A stretch of 64,000 nt of DNA from assembly GCA_005784505.1 (NCBI GenBank), contig VCAZ01000017.1:4454072-4518071 (forward strand), written 5' to 3'. Both the position numbers and the translations under genes were made by a program. Of the stretch, positions 11,792 through 26,825 are shown in pieces (the first letter of the stretch is position 1; every line of letters begins with the position of its first letter). The notes beneath the pieces were generated by a model, which was not told the DNA's origin, searched no databases, and worked only from the letters and a program-made list of their open reading frames with translations. The DNA is from Bagarius yarrelli. Taxonomy: Eukaryota > Chordata > Actinopteri > Siluriformes > Sisoridae.

Positions 11792-14700
11792 CACATTTAT
11801 TGAACGTGGCAGAAAGATTAACATCTTACGACCGCATATTTGCCTAGAACGTAACTGCTTAACAGGTGTATCGGTTCTCTACAGAGCGAGCGTTTGGTTC
11901 AGTTTTGCATCGCAGCTTTATCATTCCGTACAAACCACCAACGGCGAGAGCGCGAAATAGTTCGTGTGACGATGACACAGGTTAACACGAGTCATTCGAA
12001 TTCCAAGCAGATGAAAAGCGCCAACGTGTCGCATCGGAGCGCTCGCTTTTTTTTTCTCATGTAAACAAAGAGCGAGAGAAAGTGCGCTGTTGTGCGGCAC
12101 TGCAGCTGTTTCACTTCATCATCGGGAGATTACGAGTTCATATCAGTGTCAAAAGGCCGATTCACAATCTCTTTTTCTACTTTAGACAAACAGATGTGGT
12201 GTCTTAAGCCATATCAGCGCAGAACGCTTACATCCATCCTGCCAAGGGTTTATTTATTTTATATGCTTGTGTTAGTGAGATTTTATTTATTTGGATATTT
12301 TATAGCTTTTATTGTCAGGATAGGACTGACGTGAAACGGGGGAGAGAAAAGGAGTGGGACTCGGGTTAGGGTTAGGGTTAGAGCCAGTCGAACCCTAGTC
12401 AACTGGAGCATTACAGATATTTTGATAGAACAGAGGTGAAACGATGGGGTGGTGGGACCGGAAAAAGCCCGGAGCCGGATTAGAACCTGGGTTGCCATGT
12501 TCCTGCTGGCACAAACCATCGTCTTCTATGGACAATTCTGTCTGTCATAAAAAAGACCTATTAGCCACTTCAATAAGGTTGGCCGAAGAACCCGTTAGTT
12601 CAGTTCTAAGTAAGCGGAAATAAATAAAGTAAACTTCCTGCACCAGTTACCTCCGAAGTTCAAATCATCCAGCACATTTTAATACTGAATGTGATATCGT
12701 CAGTAAATATTAGACATTTCTCCACTTAGCAGTCGACTGTAAATGACGACACTCCCGAATACAGACACGCCCCATAGTATAGTCCCGCCCCTGACACTGA
12801 TTGACAGGTGTCAGTTTAGGGCTTGGGAATCAGCATAGCAAAAGCAGGTTTGCAGTTCCTTAAGTTTTGGCAGTCAGAATGAGCTTATAAGCGAAAATGC
12901 TAACGCGTTTGGATGACACATACGTAATACTCTGCAGTTCCTATGACTTTCCATAGTAACAGGGTGTCCTTAGGAATTAATGTTTGTGTATTGAAAGAGG
13001 GAAGGAGTAAAGCATAGATAAAACTGCAAAACAGAGAGTGAGACATGAACCGAGCCGTCGTAAAAGAAAGCAAGAAACGGTGAGAGAGAAATAAAGGGCG
13101 ATGGGGGCAGGAAGAAGGAAGACAGGAGCCAGACAAAAAAGAGAAAAAAAAGACAGAAAAGAAAAAAGGAAAGAAGCAAAAAAGAAAGGAAGTAAAAAGG
13201 ATATGAAGACATGAAAAAGATCATAAAAAAAAGAAATGAAAAAAGAAAAATTAGAAGAAAGAAAGGGGGGGGGGTTTCTTTAATGAACGCTGTTTAATGG
13301 CATTGACCTGTTCTCCGGCGCTGCCTTTGTTTCCGGTGGCGGCGTGTTCCATCAGCTCTGAAGCCTCCTCTCTGTCTTTCAGCCTTTTCATCCTAGTGAA
13401 GGTTTGTCCTTCTTCCGTTCTCATCCAGCAGAAGGTGCTGAGCTCGGTTTCTGTCCTAAAGGTTGGTTTATAACTAAGACAGAGGCTACAAATAAACTTT
13501 TTTTTATTGCTGATATATTAGAAGGAATTTATTTAAGTGCTGCATCTGAGCTGCTTCCCATGAATAACTTCAGTGCATTATTGAAGTCTAATGCAGGCGT
13601 GTGTGTGTGTGTGTGTGTGTGTTGCTTTAATGGCCCTCGTTATACAAGTTGGGGATCAGGGATCAATCATGTCAAATTGAATGTATATTTAATCTGACTT
13701 CATCAAAACAGCGATTAAAGTTTAGTACCCAAGACATAATCAGACCAGGAATCTCCCCAGAGAAAAGTAGGGATTAAAAATGAAGTGATGGTTAATAGTA
13801 AAGTGATGAAGGATTTCTGTGTAGAAGCTTTATTTACGCAAGAAATAATGCCGCCGGAAACCTTCTTACAACCACCAGAAATTGGAGCTAGAATTTTGCG
13901 TGGAATTTTGAGTAGAACCTGTAAAGCTGAATATTTTATTTTGAAAGGCATTTCCTAATGCCAGGTTCTGTTTGTAGTCTATAGAGATACAGGCATGACT
14001 AATCGATGATGGATAGTTGATCAGTAAAATTTGGACGATCATTGTTTACATCCTTAGATCGTTTTTATCACCGTTCTAGACTGGTGGAAAGTCAGTGAAG
14101 TCGGGTTTTCCTAAAGTGAGAGAGAGGAATGCAGAGATCTGCGTGTGTTTTCAGTAGTCATGTCCCTCCAGGATTTTGTGACGTCCAAACGCACCTATTC
14201 AAACGCAAATTCAACCTCCATCTCCATTTATTCTGCCCAAAGTTGACCAAAAACTTTGTAAAGCTCTTTACAAAATGGAACAATTTAGCGTTTAGTGCTT
14301 AGGTTACACTCTTGCTTTAGCCACAGTGACAGCAGAACGTAGAAAGTCTCAATCATGTCGGAGCTTTGGAAGTACTTCTACTTTGTACAAAGTTTCTAAT
14401 GACAACAGATTTGCAAAATGTAGTGTCTGTTTCCTCGATCGCAGCACTGAAACATCTGCTCGAAAGGAAGCAGGAAAAAAACATCGTTGTTACTTGCTTC
14501 TAAATGAACACTTTCTGAGCCTGGGCTGGTCAGTCTAGCTTTTTTGTTGTTGTTGTTTTTTTTAGCAATACGGTTTTGTGGTTTAGTTCTGCGGATTGTC
14601 TTGTCTCCTAATTAAGCAAGCTTTAAATCCAGATTCACACAGAGGCCACTTAATTAACCCTCTTAACTGTCCAGATCTTTTCATTTTTAATTCCCCTCGC

Positions 14701-17700
14701 CGTGTTGAGTCCCCGCCAGCCTGCGTTTGTTAAAGCGCTATGAAACACCGCGTTCTGCTACGATACACCCGAGGAATGAGCGCTATGTGCAGATCAAGTG
14801 GCTCGAAGGGCACAGAGCAGGAATGCAAAGCGCTATTGAGGGTACAGTAGAGGGGCAGATCTTGAGGCACGAATGAATGTAGTGCTGGGTGAAGGTCAGT
14901 GTTTGGGTTTATGGCCCACCGTTAGCACCTAGGATGAAGGATGAGGTTATTTAACTGCGCTGGTGTTCAGGACGCTGTTTTGGCCAAGTACACGTGTTGT
15001 GTTCAGGTGTGGGTGTGTATCATGTTTGCAAGACGATTCCACTTAAACAAGCCACTCATGTTGTATACGGCGCATTAAATGGTGTGATGCAGTGATGGTA
15101 GAGTTTAAACTCCTTTGGAGGACCGTTTTAGTGTTTGAAGAAAGTTTTGGGTGTTTAAAAAAAAAAAAAGTTTAGAAAGAAAAAATAGATTTTTGATATT
15201 CGTGAATCGATTTGGAGTAAAAGTAAAATGAGAATGCGTATTTAAACCCACATAGTAACAGTGCCCCCCCCCCAATGCCCGAAAATTACATAATTACCTG
15301 AATATATTTGTGAGAAAATGCACAAACATTTAATGATATTTTCCTCCCTATAAAATAGCCCAATTGGTGGCACAGGGATGCATTTTGGTAGCCCGATTGG
15401 AACCCCCGGGACATCGGGCTAGCGATTTTACAAGCCTTTGTCTTGTTCAGGCTCCTGGCTACTTTATTACATGTTGCATTATAAATTTTGCAGTTGACAA
15501 TTTATTTCACGGTAACGATTTATACATCATACTGCCCAGCCCTAAGGTTTGAGTATGTGGGGTTGGTTTCTAGTATCAGTGTTTGGGTATGTTGTGTATG
15601 GAAGCTGGGTTTGGGTGAGGCATTTGGTGTTGCTTTGTTGTATTAGTGTTTGGTTGTGTGGTATAATTGTATGGATTCGGTTACTTGTTAGTCACGGTAC
15701 CGAAACCCGCGTTGTGATTTCCATATGTACCGTCGTTCTTGCGGTAACGGTTTAGATTTTTGTCTATGGTGTTGGCCGTCCAGTATCAGGGTTTAAATTT
15801 GGGTGTTGGGTTTCGGGCATGCGCAGTCAGTGTTTGGAGTACAGTTTCACTCGGGGTGTTTAGTGGCGGGACAGCTGCCACTCTGCAGTGTAATTGAAGT
15901 GGAGACTGATTGGCTGTGCTGCATTCCAGCCTGGATTAAGAGATCAGATTCTGCGGCCGTGTTCTCCTTTTTACTGGCCCTGTGGAAAGAGTGCTGCCTT
16001 TCAACCTCCCCCAATTCTCTCTCTCTCTCAGAAATTTCAGGATAAAAAGCCTACATTTTAAAGAGGTTCCTGTTGTCAGGTTAGGTCGGGGTTCTGATCG
16101 GTACATACTTTATCGGATACGATTAAAAATATTTTGTTTCAGGATGTGTCCGAATCACTGCACTACTATTCCTCTTCCTGTCAGCTGGCATTTTACAAGA
16201 GCGTATGACATGTTCCTTCAGGGAACAGCAAGAAGATGCCTTTGAATGTATTTTTATATTTATTTTATTTTATTTTTTTCATAAGAAGCCGTCTGGATAT
16301 CATCTGTTTCCTTCCGCACTACTGAATGAAACATAATGCGACCAAGATGTCAGTGTGTGTACTATGTGGCTTTCACAAGATAACATTCCTGACTAGGACA
16401 CAAAATATTTTGATTAAGATTCAAAGGAAATTTTTTTTCTTCCCTTCATTGTGTTCTTGAGCGGGGCCACGTTCATAGAGGACACACACCCTTATCCAGA
16501 GTGGCTTCCAGAAGCCGTTTACAGGCCGGTCTCTCTGGAGCTGCCTGGGTTAAGTGCTTCCCTTAAGGGCACCATAACAGCAGCAGGATGCTATCAATCA
16601 GCATCGAACCTGTGACTTTCTGAAACTGGTCCAAGCTTTGTGGCTTCGGGTCCGGTGCTGTTTGTGAAGTGTGTTGGTTGAGTCACTATCTAGATTGGTG
16701 TTTTTAATAATACATGCTGCCTTATTGATGTACATGTAATGGCAGCTAGACGTTGTGTTGCGATATGCTAAAAATGCTAAAATGTTTTCAAATGTTGAGA
16801 GAGGAAAACTCTAATAATTCGAATAACCACACTTCGCTTAATCAGAAGCCAAGGAAACCTGAGACGAACAGCAGAGAATGACATCGACTTCAACTCCTGT
16901 CATCCAAGAACCAGAATCTGGGGGTCAAACATTAAACATGGCTGTAAATAAATAAAACATGCAGAGAAGGATGAAGTAAAAAGTTAAATTATTGTAATAA
17001 TTGCTGATTTTTTTTGTATGCTTTATTCCTCTTATACCAAAGCTGTTTCCAGAGTCTGGCCCTATTACATCACTTTATGTTTACATTTCTAGCATTTGGT
17101 AGACACCTTTATCCAGCATGACTTACATTTATCTTAGTTTTCTTATCCAACTGGGCAGTTGAGAGTTTGGGGCCCTGCTCAGGAGCCCAGCAAGGTCAGA
17201 ACCCGCAGTCCAACACACAAACCCCTGAGATACCACTTTCACAGTGTTTGCAGCATGACATTTGTCTAGTTTATCGGATTTCCAGGCACATAGCCAATGA
17301 AACTAGGGCAGATTTGGCTCTTCAGTGAAGCTTTTTTGGGTTTTTAAAGTCTTCTGAAGGGATGTACAAAGTGCAAGGCATGGTTATGCTAGAGCCGTGT
17401 GCTGTGGTAGAGCAGCGTACAGCCAGTTTGGTGTGTGTGTGTGTGTGTGTGTGTGTACAGCTAAATTAAACTATCGATGTATACAATTGCTGTAAACCTG
17501 CAGCATCTAGAACTAGCGTTACCCGCGTTCTCCTCATCATCTTTATCCTCGTCTCTTGCCCTCTGCTGGAAATTGCTCTCTTTTTGGGATGCCTTCACAA
17601 CATTCTGTGCTACTCCAGGTCTGGATGGGAGGTCTTTTGCGCTTGTTGAATTATTGAGTGTGGTCAAAGACGTCTGTCAGCAGAAACCTTAAACAGGTCC

Positions 17701-20700
17701 GAGACTCCTCGTCCCCTCTCTACTAGTCGTTGTAATACAACCCCTACCTCTCTCTCTCACACACATCTGCCTTTTTTCCCTCTCTCTCTCTGCGTCTCCA
17801 TTTCTGTCTCTGGTTCCGTCAGAAAAAACGCACACATTTCAGACTGCCTTTCAGACCAAACCTAAATCCGCACTCAATTGGCAACCTGTATTTTTTATTT
17901 TTTTGTGTGTGTGTGTGTGTGTGTGTGCAAATATAATTGGCTTGTTTTGGCTTTTTGACTGACAGGAGCTCCTTAAACGACGGCAAGCTGTCAGTGAAAT
18001 GCTGTTTTGTGAAATGCTGTTTTTTGGGTCTCGTGCTCTCGATGCCAGGACGGCATAATTGGAGCTGAACGCAGGTGTAATTCCCCTGTTGGCAGTTTCA
18101 ATGTCACCGCTCAGCTTAGGCTTTCTTACTGTATAATTTAGGGCTATAACAATACCGAAGATCTGATCCAGTTTTATTGGAAGACGGCACTTCTGTACAA
18201 ACTTGCACCTTTTTGTGCATCGTGACATAAATGTACTTGACAGACCCTGACAGAATACAAAAATATGATTGCAATGGAACACAATACAGGTCTTTCTTAA
18301 CGTTTTAGCGTTCCTTAGTCATTAACGTTTGAACCAATTAAAAAAATGATGCACTACATGGCCAGCCTTTTTTTTTTTTTTTTTTTTTTTGTACCCCTGA
18401 TCTTTTTTTCTACGCATGAAATAGGAAATATTTTAGGACATGGTGGTGTATTGCAGTGGTTTGCAATTGCAAATTAAGAGTGGGACCTGATCTGTCCAAA
18501 CTTTTAAGTCAAAGAATTTCGGAAAGCCTCATCGATTTAACAGCCTCAAAGTTTAATTTGTTAAACTGCTTCACAACTTTTTATCCAACACTCGGGTCTC
18601 CCTCAGGGAAATGCAACACCCTCCCATCACAAGAACAAGGAGAGCTAAAACATTTAACGACAAGCTTCGACTTTCATTTGCTCACCTTCAATGTGTAAAA
18701 TGGGAGAGAAAAAAAATACAAGCCTGTCAAATTCACACCCAATCCTGTCTCGCTTTAAGCGTTCGGCGAGTCTCAGGTGCACAGGTGGGACTGGGATTAA
18801 CATGGTGAAGTTCTCGTCTTCAGGTCTGGTGCACCCTCTGACTGAATGAAACATCTTGGCAGTCTGTCAAAGTATTTTCCTTTCACTTAATCCTGTTTCA
18901 TGTGTTACAAGCCAGATGAAGGAGATGACGGATGAAGCCCAGGGACAAGCCCGAGCCTGATTACGGGCAAACCAAAAGCGCAGGGACACTTTATGGATTT
19001 CATTATTGTGCTCGAAGTACAATGAAAGCATATCCAAAGAAAATTTATCCAAATATCCAAACAACCAGCTATCCAAACAACCTGCCGTGCAAACTATAAG
19101 CCGATGACTTCGAAAGTGATGTTACTGGGGAAATATGACAACAGCTCATTAAATCCATTGCAATTTGTCTTATTACGTTCAAGATTAACGTCCGTCACAG
19201 ATTCTTTTGGTTAGACGTTGTTACACTTTTTGCTAAAAGTTTCGGATTAAGGAGTTGATGTAAACTTTTGATATGACTTTCTGGTAGATTTAGGAGTTTT
19301 GCTGCACATTTAGTTACAAAGAATTCGGTGAAGTTTGTCTTCTTGACACGCTGCGTGAAGATAATCTGAGAAACTCCATCATGTTCCAGTAAGAGAAGCA
19401 AGCCTCTGTTACTTTCAGTAAAATTCTCAACAAGCATACTGGTGTAAAAGCAACCGAAGGACCACATCTCCTTTACCAGACCACCTTTTAACAGAGAAGC
19501 TCTGTTACTGCTTTTCCTCCAGGCCTGGAGCCGGTGCTCGGCCAAGGCTGGCACTTATTCAGAATCAGCTTGCGGTTGCAGTGGTAGAGAGCAGAACCTG
19601 TTACGTTGCAGCACGTGACCGAAATCACTTGGTTTTTGCAGAAGCTGCCACACTTGTCCTTTTTTTTTTTTGGGTGTCAATTTTTTAAAAACTTGTCGAT
19701 CGATTGGTCGGTGTATCGGTCAAACCCTGCGGTTGCCATATCGTCCGCTGTCTCCGTATATACATGACTTTTTATTCCCCCCGACCCTACTTCCTAGTTT
19801 GTCATAAATATCCCTTATCGACCTAAAGCTGAGAAGAACCTGGGTCTCTACTGGGACCGCTGCTAAACTACCACATTTAATAATTAAACATGGTGCTTTT
19901 GTCCAGACATCTTTATTTTACTTGTGTGTGTATATTTCTATTTTTGATTATGTAACCCCAACCAGGAAGTCATAGTTTTGTACCTAAATTACAATCAATT
20001 AGCGATTCTATTCTATTCTTTGAAACGGCGTTCTGTAGACACCGCAGGTTCCCTTGTTTGAGACCAGCAGGTTTTCTGGGCTGGTTCGGAGCCAGGATCT
20101 GGCCACCATCTCAGGATTTCTTACAATAGAAACACATCCCGGTTTGCCGATTGGGCTCCGGATCTGGCACCTGCCCCGGTGGAATAGCGCTATCTGACAT
20201 TTCTTTCCAGTCGATTAGCGCTGATTGCCATCCATAGACATTTGTGAAAAAGAACACAAACAGTAGCATTACAAAGAAGATCTGCAATCAGACTAAGTGG
20301 AGTCTTCTTTAATCGACCCTCCAGCTTCACCGTCAGAACACTCTGCTGCAGGTCGTCTTCTGGCTAATACCCAGTTTAGCTGCATATAAAAAACAAAAAC
20401 AAAAAAAACTTTGTTTGCTTTCTAGTGGTGTTTGAAGAGCATGATGTTCCCGAGCATCTCTTAATGGCCTTGTTTAATGAAAACGAGTCTGTTTTAATTA
20501 TTAAACTGAAGCCGGGTTCCAAATGTTCTGACTGTTCCAAGTTAAGAGAAAAATAGCAGGACATCCTAAAATATTTTTTATTTCCTCTACTACAAATGGA
20601 CGATTTGCAGCTCAAACTGGACTGCTGATCAGCTCACATGTTCAACTCCCAGCACCACCAAACTGCCCCAGCTGAGCCCTCGAGCAAGGCCCTTAACTCT

Positions 20701-21986
20701 CAACTGCTCCGATTGAAAAGACTAATTGCTTTTAATATGGGTGTTTTCCAAACGCCTGATATGTCAGTGATATTTTTTATTAATGATTCAAATTCGATTA
20801 TGATCTTGATGTTAAATTTCTGATGAAATCCGCACAGAATTAAAGACTGGTGCATTACAGTGGCTTGCGTTGTGTGTTTCCCCTCGCCATGCCATGCTTC
20901 ATGCTCCGAGATTAGAGCTGAATCCAGGTGAACATGAGTTCCTCTCGCTATAACTTCCTGTGGTTAAACGCTACCGCACGCTCCAGCGGCGTGTCGCCGT
21001 GCAGTACTTTGGAGTTCTGTTCATTCCAGCGGATTATTTCCTGATTTGTCGCCTATATTTAAAGGCGGGCAGCGCCCCGTTCGTGCTTGCGGTTGCGGTG
21101 GTGTTTATTGAGGCAGGTGCGTCCTTGGATTAAACTCCGTCCTGTCATCATTCTCATATTTAAATCATTAATTGAGTCATGAATCATCGTCACTTTGACT
21201 GCCACAGATGGACTTCAGCTCCCTTGTGAAGAGGAATTCAGTTCACTCGGTATGAAATATTAAGTCCTTACAGGTGAATTCGGCCGCATGTACACAACAG
21301 GTCTTGATGCTTAATTTAAATTTTGTGATTCAATTAATCGACCCGTATCGGATATCTGCTTTTTCACTATACACGACAAAACAACCCAAAGGTAGACGTA
21401 CTGAGCAGAAAAGGAGGTTTAATAACTATTCGATAATCAACGGACGACGACAAAATATGTTTATTCAGTGTTTTGCCTCCACATCATATACAAAAAAAAT
21501 CTGATCTGTCTACTCACATGGCAGACGCTAATGCACATATCCGATTCATATCCCATTTATTTCCACATATGAATGAGGACTGAAATCGATCTGAAAATAT
21601 CGGAATCCATGTGCTTTTTTTTCCTGCTTACACGATTGTTTCTTATTGTTTCTTGCGAAATAAATCCTGATTCGTTTGGAAACAGGATTTATTTCGCATC
21701 CGAATTTAAAGCGTTCACACTGTGCCGCCTTTATGAACTGAATTTTTAAAGAAAGAAAAAAAAAAACGGCCTTTGGCTTATATTTTTTTGCCACCCGCTC
21801 TTGATCAGGTGTGTCCCCAGGCTTGTTTATTCAGAGCTGAACTCCTCGTATTCTACTCAGCAGATTGATGAATATGATACGGAAGCATTTCCGTTGCTGC
21901 CTTTTGCTCTGTTTGTTCAGCCTGCGTTTGACCTCCCTGATATTCATTCAGGCAAATGAGCTGAACAGATTGCCGCACTCAATGCC

Positions 21987-22062
<76 letters not shown>

Positions 22063-25000
22063 AGCGCCGAGGTGCATGTTTGCGAACGATGATATTGTGT
22101 TTAATCGGACTGCCTGAAAAGAGCGTTTGAAGGACATGAGACTTTAAAAAAAAAATAAACTAATGAGAGTTCGTAAAGAAAAGAAGAGTCATTCATTTTT
22201 CTCAATGATAAAATCATTTTTTTTATCTATCCGTTAAAAGATTCTATCAAAAGAGAATAATAACAGATCCGGCATATGCAGTACAAATGGTTAAATTAAA
22301 GAGGCAGGAGTGTGTGGTTATGTGAATTTTCAGCAGGTCAAGCATACACCGTGGGCAAATATACTACCCCTTCAGTGTATTAGTGGGTGAAACCACCTCT
22401 TTTTTGTTTAATAACTTCTTCTTGAACCTTGGTGCTTAACCCCTTTTTATTGTCCCCTCTGCATGTCTGGTGTCATTCAGGAGCGATCCTGGGTCGATCT
22501 GAGACGCGGGAGTGCATGTTCTACAACTCCAACTGGGAGAAAGACCGGACGAACCGCAGCGGAATCGAACCTTGTACCGGAGAGAAGGACAAGCGTAGAC
22601 ACTGTTTCTCAACGTGGAAGAACAGCTCAGGAACCATTGAGCTGGTCAAACAGGGCTGCTGGCTCGACGATGTCAACTGCTACGACAGGTACACATTAAA
22701 CATCGATATCAATCGATATCCATATCATTTTTTTCACAAGCAATACCGATACCGAGTATTTGCATGTTAGCGTACGTGAGCGACGGCCGATATTTATTGT
22801 TTAGCTTCTGTTTTTAACATGACAGGATTTACAGCGTTGTTAATAATAATGTTTGTTTAGTTCAGTACTGTTATTTTATTCCTTTTACAGCAAACAACGC
22901 AATTTTTATTTATAGCAATCGAAATGAAGGCGTTTGAAACAACAACAATATTGTAACAATTAACAAATAAATACAAAATAATAAATAAAATCGATTACGT
23001 TCTGGAAAATCTATCAAAGGTCGAAATATCGTGAGTTGATGCAGGTATTTTACCCCCTATGATGCTTTCTAGATTACTCCAGGGTAGCCAAGTCCAATAA
23101 TATCAAAACAAAGTTTAAAAATTATTTTTAAAGGTAGATTTTAGCTTGTGACTTCATGTCATAACATCGAAAAATTCCTCAATCTATATATATTGTAAGC
23201 TGAGGGTTGTTTATAATTCTACAAGTTTCTACAAGCAAAACTATGTATTATAATAAACAAAGTGTAAATATTATACCAAGTTTCTTTTCTAAAAGCACTG
23301 TTGTTGATTCGTCTCTTCTAAGAATGTTGCGTGGTAATAGTGGTCCTGCACACAATTCCCAAAACGTATGTATCAATATATCGGTGGATTTAATACTACG
23401 AAACCCGATAATGGGGGGAAAAAAGGCTTAATTATTGGGGGGGGAAACGATTATCGGTCGATACCCTAGCTGAATATTTATAGAAGTGAAATACTTTTGT
23501 TTTAGATGAACTCCATTCTGACATATTTAGCAGGATAAATTATTAGACGCCTTCTTATTATTGATTGAGCTCTGTGTTTCACTTCGTTGTCTCCGATGGC
23601 TGAACTGATTGTTTACTTCAAAGTGCTTTGTGGTCTGAAGGAAAAAGAGGGATTCATGTGCTGAAAGATTCTAAACTGCTTGATGGGGAACGTGTGTGTG
23701 TGTGTGTGTGTAAAGTGTGTGGGGGGGGTGGGGGGGTGAAGAGAGAGTTTGTTGTATCATGCATGTCGAAACAGTTCTCTATACTTTTCTCGTCTCGACC
23801 CTTTGATGGGCAAAATGCCAGGAGATGAAAACGCTACAAAACACACTCTCTTTGTTGCCTGTCTGTCTTGTCTGCCTGTCTGTCTCTGCAGCAGTGAGTG
23901 TGTGGAGAGGAAAGACAGCCCTGAAGTGTTTTTTTGCTGCTGCGAAGGCAACATGTGCAACGAGAAAATTTACTACAGCCCCGATACCCAAGCTGTACAA
24001 AGTGAGTCTCACACACACACACACACACCTACAATCCAACAGCTATAAAAGAAATGATTAGAATAAAAGCTATCAAGAGTCTGTGTGTAAACACACACCA
24101 GCATCATCGTCAACATTTAGTCTAACATTCACCTCCAGATTTCGTAGAATCCATACAGCTAAGCAGCAGAGGGTAAAGGGCCTTGTTCAGCTTGGCGATG
24201 TTGGGAATTGAACCCATGAACTTCCGATCAGCAGTTCCAACACCTTAAACACTTGAGCTCCCATTTCCCCCTACTGCCATATTCAAACCATTTGTAATGC
24301 ATTGCGGTTCATTAGGAGCTGAACGATGATGCAGCTCCTACATTAGCACTCGTATTCTCATGGCTCAACCCCAGGAGGGCAATTAACATTAAAGAGAGTG
24401 TTTAAGTCTTCTTATTTAACAGGCAGAGATATGGCCCACAGCTGGCACAGCGTTAGCTACACCGAGCACGCCGCACACGGCGAAGCAGTTGCTTAGCACC
24501 ACATCTGGCATGTGGGAGATTCTGAAAGTGTGAAGCGAGGATATCGTTTGGTTACCTTTCATTCATCCACACAGAAAACAAGGGCTTTTTGCCCCATTTC
24601 TGTTTTTTTTTCAATAAAAAAAAGAGCAAAAGCAAATTTTCTTATTCGTCCATTTTTATTACCATTGGTCTACTGATGCTATATGTTTTAGTTTTTTCTT
24701 CTCTTCTCTTTCCATCTTATCGCCACGGTAACAGAACGGCACTCGGTGTCGCTTGCTTCTCATTTGCATGGATGTAAACATTCCTGAGGGTTTTTGTTTG
24801 TGCTTCATGGTGTTTATGAATATTCGACAGGATGAGTAAAAAAAAACATGCTTGTGTAATTTTTCTTATATTTTTGGGATTAATTGTTGTCAGTGTTATT
24901 ACTGTGAGAACCCACGGTACTGCTGTCGTTGCTCATGATCTCTGTTTGCGTTCCGCAGCCACCTCGAACCCGCTGACCCCGAAACCGGAGCTGTTCAACA

Positions 25001-25126
25001 CACTGCTCTACTCTCTGGTGCCAATCATGGGCATTGCTGCCATCCTGCTCTTCTCCTTCTGGATGTACCACCACCACAAGCTGGCGTACCCGCCCGTACT
25101 CGTCCCCACGCAGGTACACACCTGTG

Positions 25127-25157
<31 letters not shown>

Positions 25158-26776
25158 CTCTTTTCTTTATTATTACAGCAGCCTGCATGTTAATGACAGA
25201 TAAAAACAAGAGATCCTCATGTGGTGTCGTACTTTACTGAGGTTCCTGTAGCAAAATCTTTTAGAGCGGTGCAATAGTATTTGCCCCCGGCAGCAATGCA
25301 CCTGTTTCAGCAGTTGGACCCCTTCTGTAATTTTCAACCGGTGGTGGATTTTTTTTTTTTTGTTGGTTTTTTTTTCTCCTTCGTTGTGTCTCTGTTTCTC
25401 TCTAATAAAAACCTCTCTAGTCTTTCTGAGCTGAAATCCAATCAATCTCCCCTAAGCCAGAATTTTAGCATTCTTTAGTAAATGTTGCTCGTCAGACTGG
25501 GGCGAACATGTACCACGGTGAGAAACCCATCAAAAATACACGCACGCATGAAGACTCGTCCAGTTTTACGTCATCAGTAACACAGGGAGAGGGAAAGAGA
25601 GAGAGACGGACACAGAGAGAGTGAGAGAGAGACGGACAGAGAGAGAGAGAGACACAGAGAGAGAGAGAGTCGGACACAGAGGGAGGGAGAGAGAGTCGGA
25701 CACAGAGGGAGGGAGAGAGAGTCGGACACAGAGAGAGAGAGTGAGAGAGAGTCGGGCACAGAGAGAGAGAGGGAGAGAGAGTCGGGCACAGAGAGAGAGA
25801 GAGAGAGTCGGACAACGAGTCAGAGGGAGAGGAGAGAGAGTCGGACACAGAGGGAGGGAGAGGAGAGAGAGGAGTCGGAGACAGAGAGAGAGTGAGAGAG
25901 AGTCGGACACAGAGAGAGAGTGAGAGAGAGTCGGACACAGAGAGGGAGGGAGAGAGAGTCGGACACAGAGAGGGAGGGAGAGAGAGTCGGCCACAGAGGG
26001 AGGGAGAGAGAGTCGGACACAGAGGGAGGGAGAGAGAGTCGGACACAGGAGGGAGGGGGAGGGAGGGAGAGAGTCGGACACAGAGGGGGGGAGAGAGTCG
26101 GACACAGAGGGAGGGAGAGAGAGTCGGACAGAGGGAGGGAGAGAGAGTCGGACACAGAGGGAGGGAGAGAGAGACGGACACAGAGGGAGGGAGAGAGAGA
26201 CGGACACAGAGGGAGGGAGAGAGAGACGGACACAGAGGGAGGAAGAGAGAGACAGACACGGACACAGGGAGAAAGAGGGAGACAGTCGGACACAGAGAGA
26301 GCGAATGGTTCAGTAGCCAAAATCTCCTGAAGCACAATTGCGCCAACTGCAGTACATGGACACACCACCCACTAGGCTACCATGTCGACCTGATGCAGTC
26401 TGATTTCTGTCAGTGGTGTAAATTTGCGTCTATCCGATCCCGAGCACACACACTTCACCTCGCCATCGTCTCCCACACACTTCCAGATACACGGTGGTAT
26501 AAACCAGCTCCCTCTCTTTCTCTGATCCTCTGTTTCCTCCATTTCATTCTGTACGCTGATCGGTGTTCATGTTTGTCTTGATTGTGTGCCTTTAACGCTT
26601 CAGAGGACCAGGATGAGAACACTCACTCGTTCATTCTTACACTCTTTCATCCTGATTATCTCTCCCCGCCTGACGGAAGCATTAATTTCCCTCTCTTTTG
26701 CTGTTCTTCTCTTTGGCTAGCACGCCTTTCATATAATGATAGAGGTAAGATGAGTTTAATTAACCCAAGAATTCAT

Positions 26777-26825
<49 letters not shown>

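Larger units (their letters stand above)
6563..22480 (+). other. acvr2a: acvr2a intron 1 (about 15.9 kb)
   Basis: Large first intron from 'gtgggt' to a pyrimidine-rich acceptor ending 'gtcattcag'. It holds SINE copies, CA/TG microsatellites (about 8130, 8740, 11755, 13598, 17432, 17905, 21991), a short CAG run near 10210, a TTAGGG-like triplet near 12364 and a poly-T run near 18368. Open frames inside it are short and lack recognisable domains. No other gene was recognised. Confidence 0.85.

Noticed and set aside
25585..26305. CRISPR-like array from regular 26-base repeats
   Set aside because: Spacers are not unique, the sequence is purine-rich minisatellite and the DNA is vertebrate.
25492..26581. 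Long Ser/Leu/Pro-rich and Arg/Glu/Gly-rich open frames (up to about 284 codons) on both strands
   Set aside because: They are translations of the GTCGGACACAGAG minisatellite, occur in several registers at once and lie inside an acvr2a intron.
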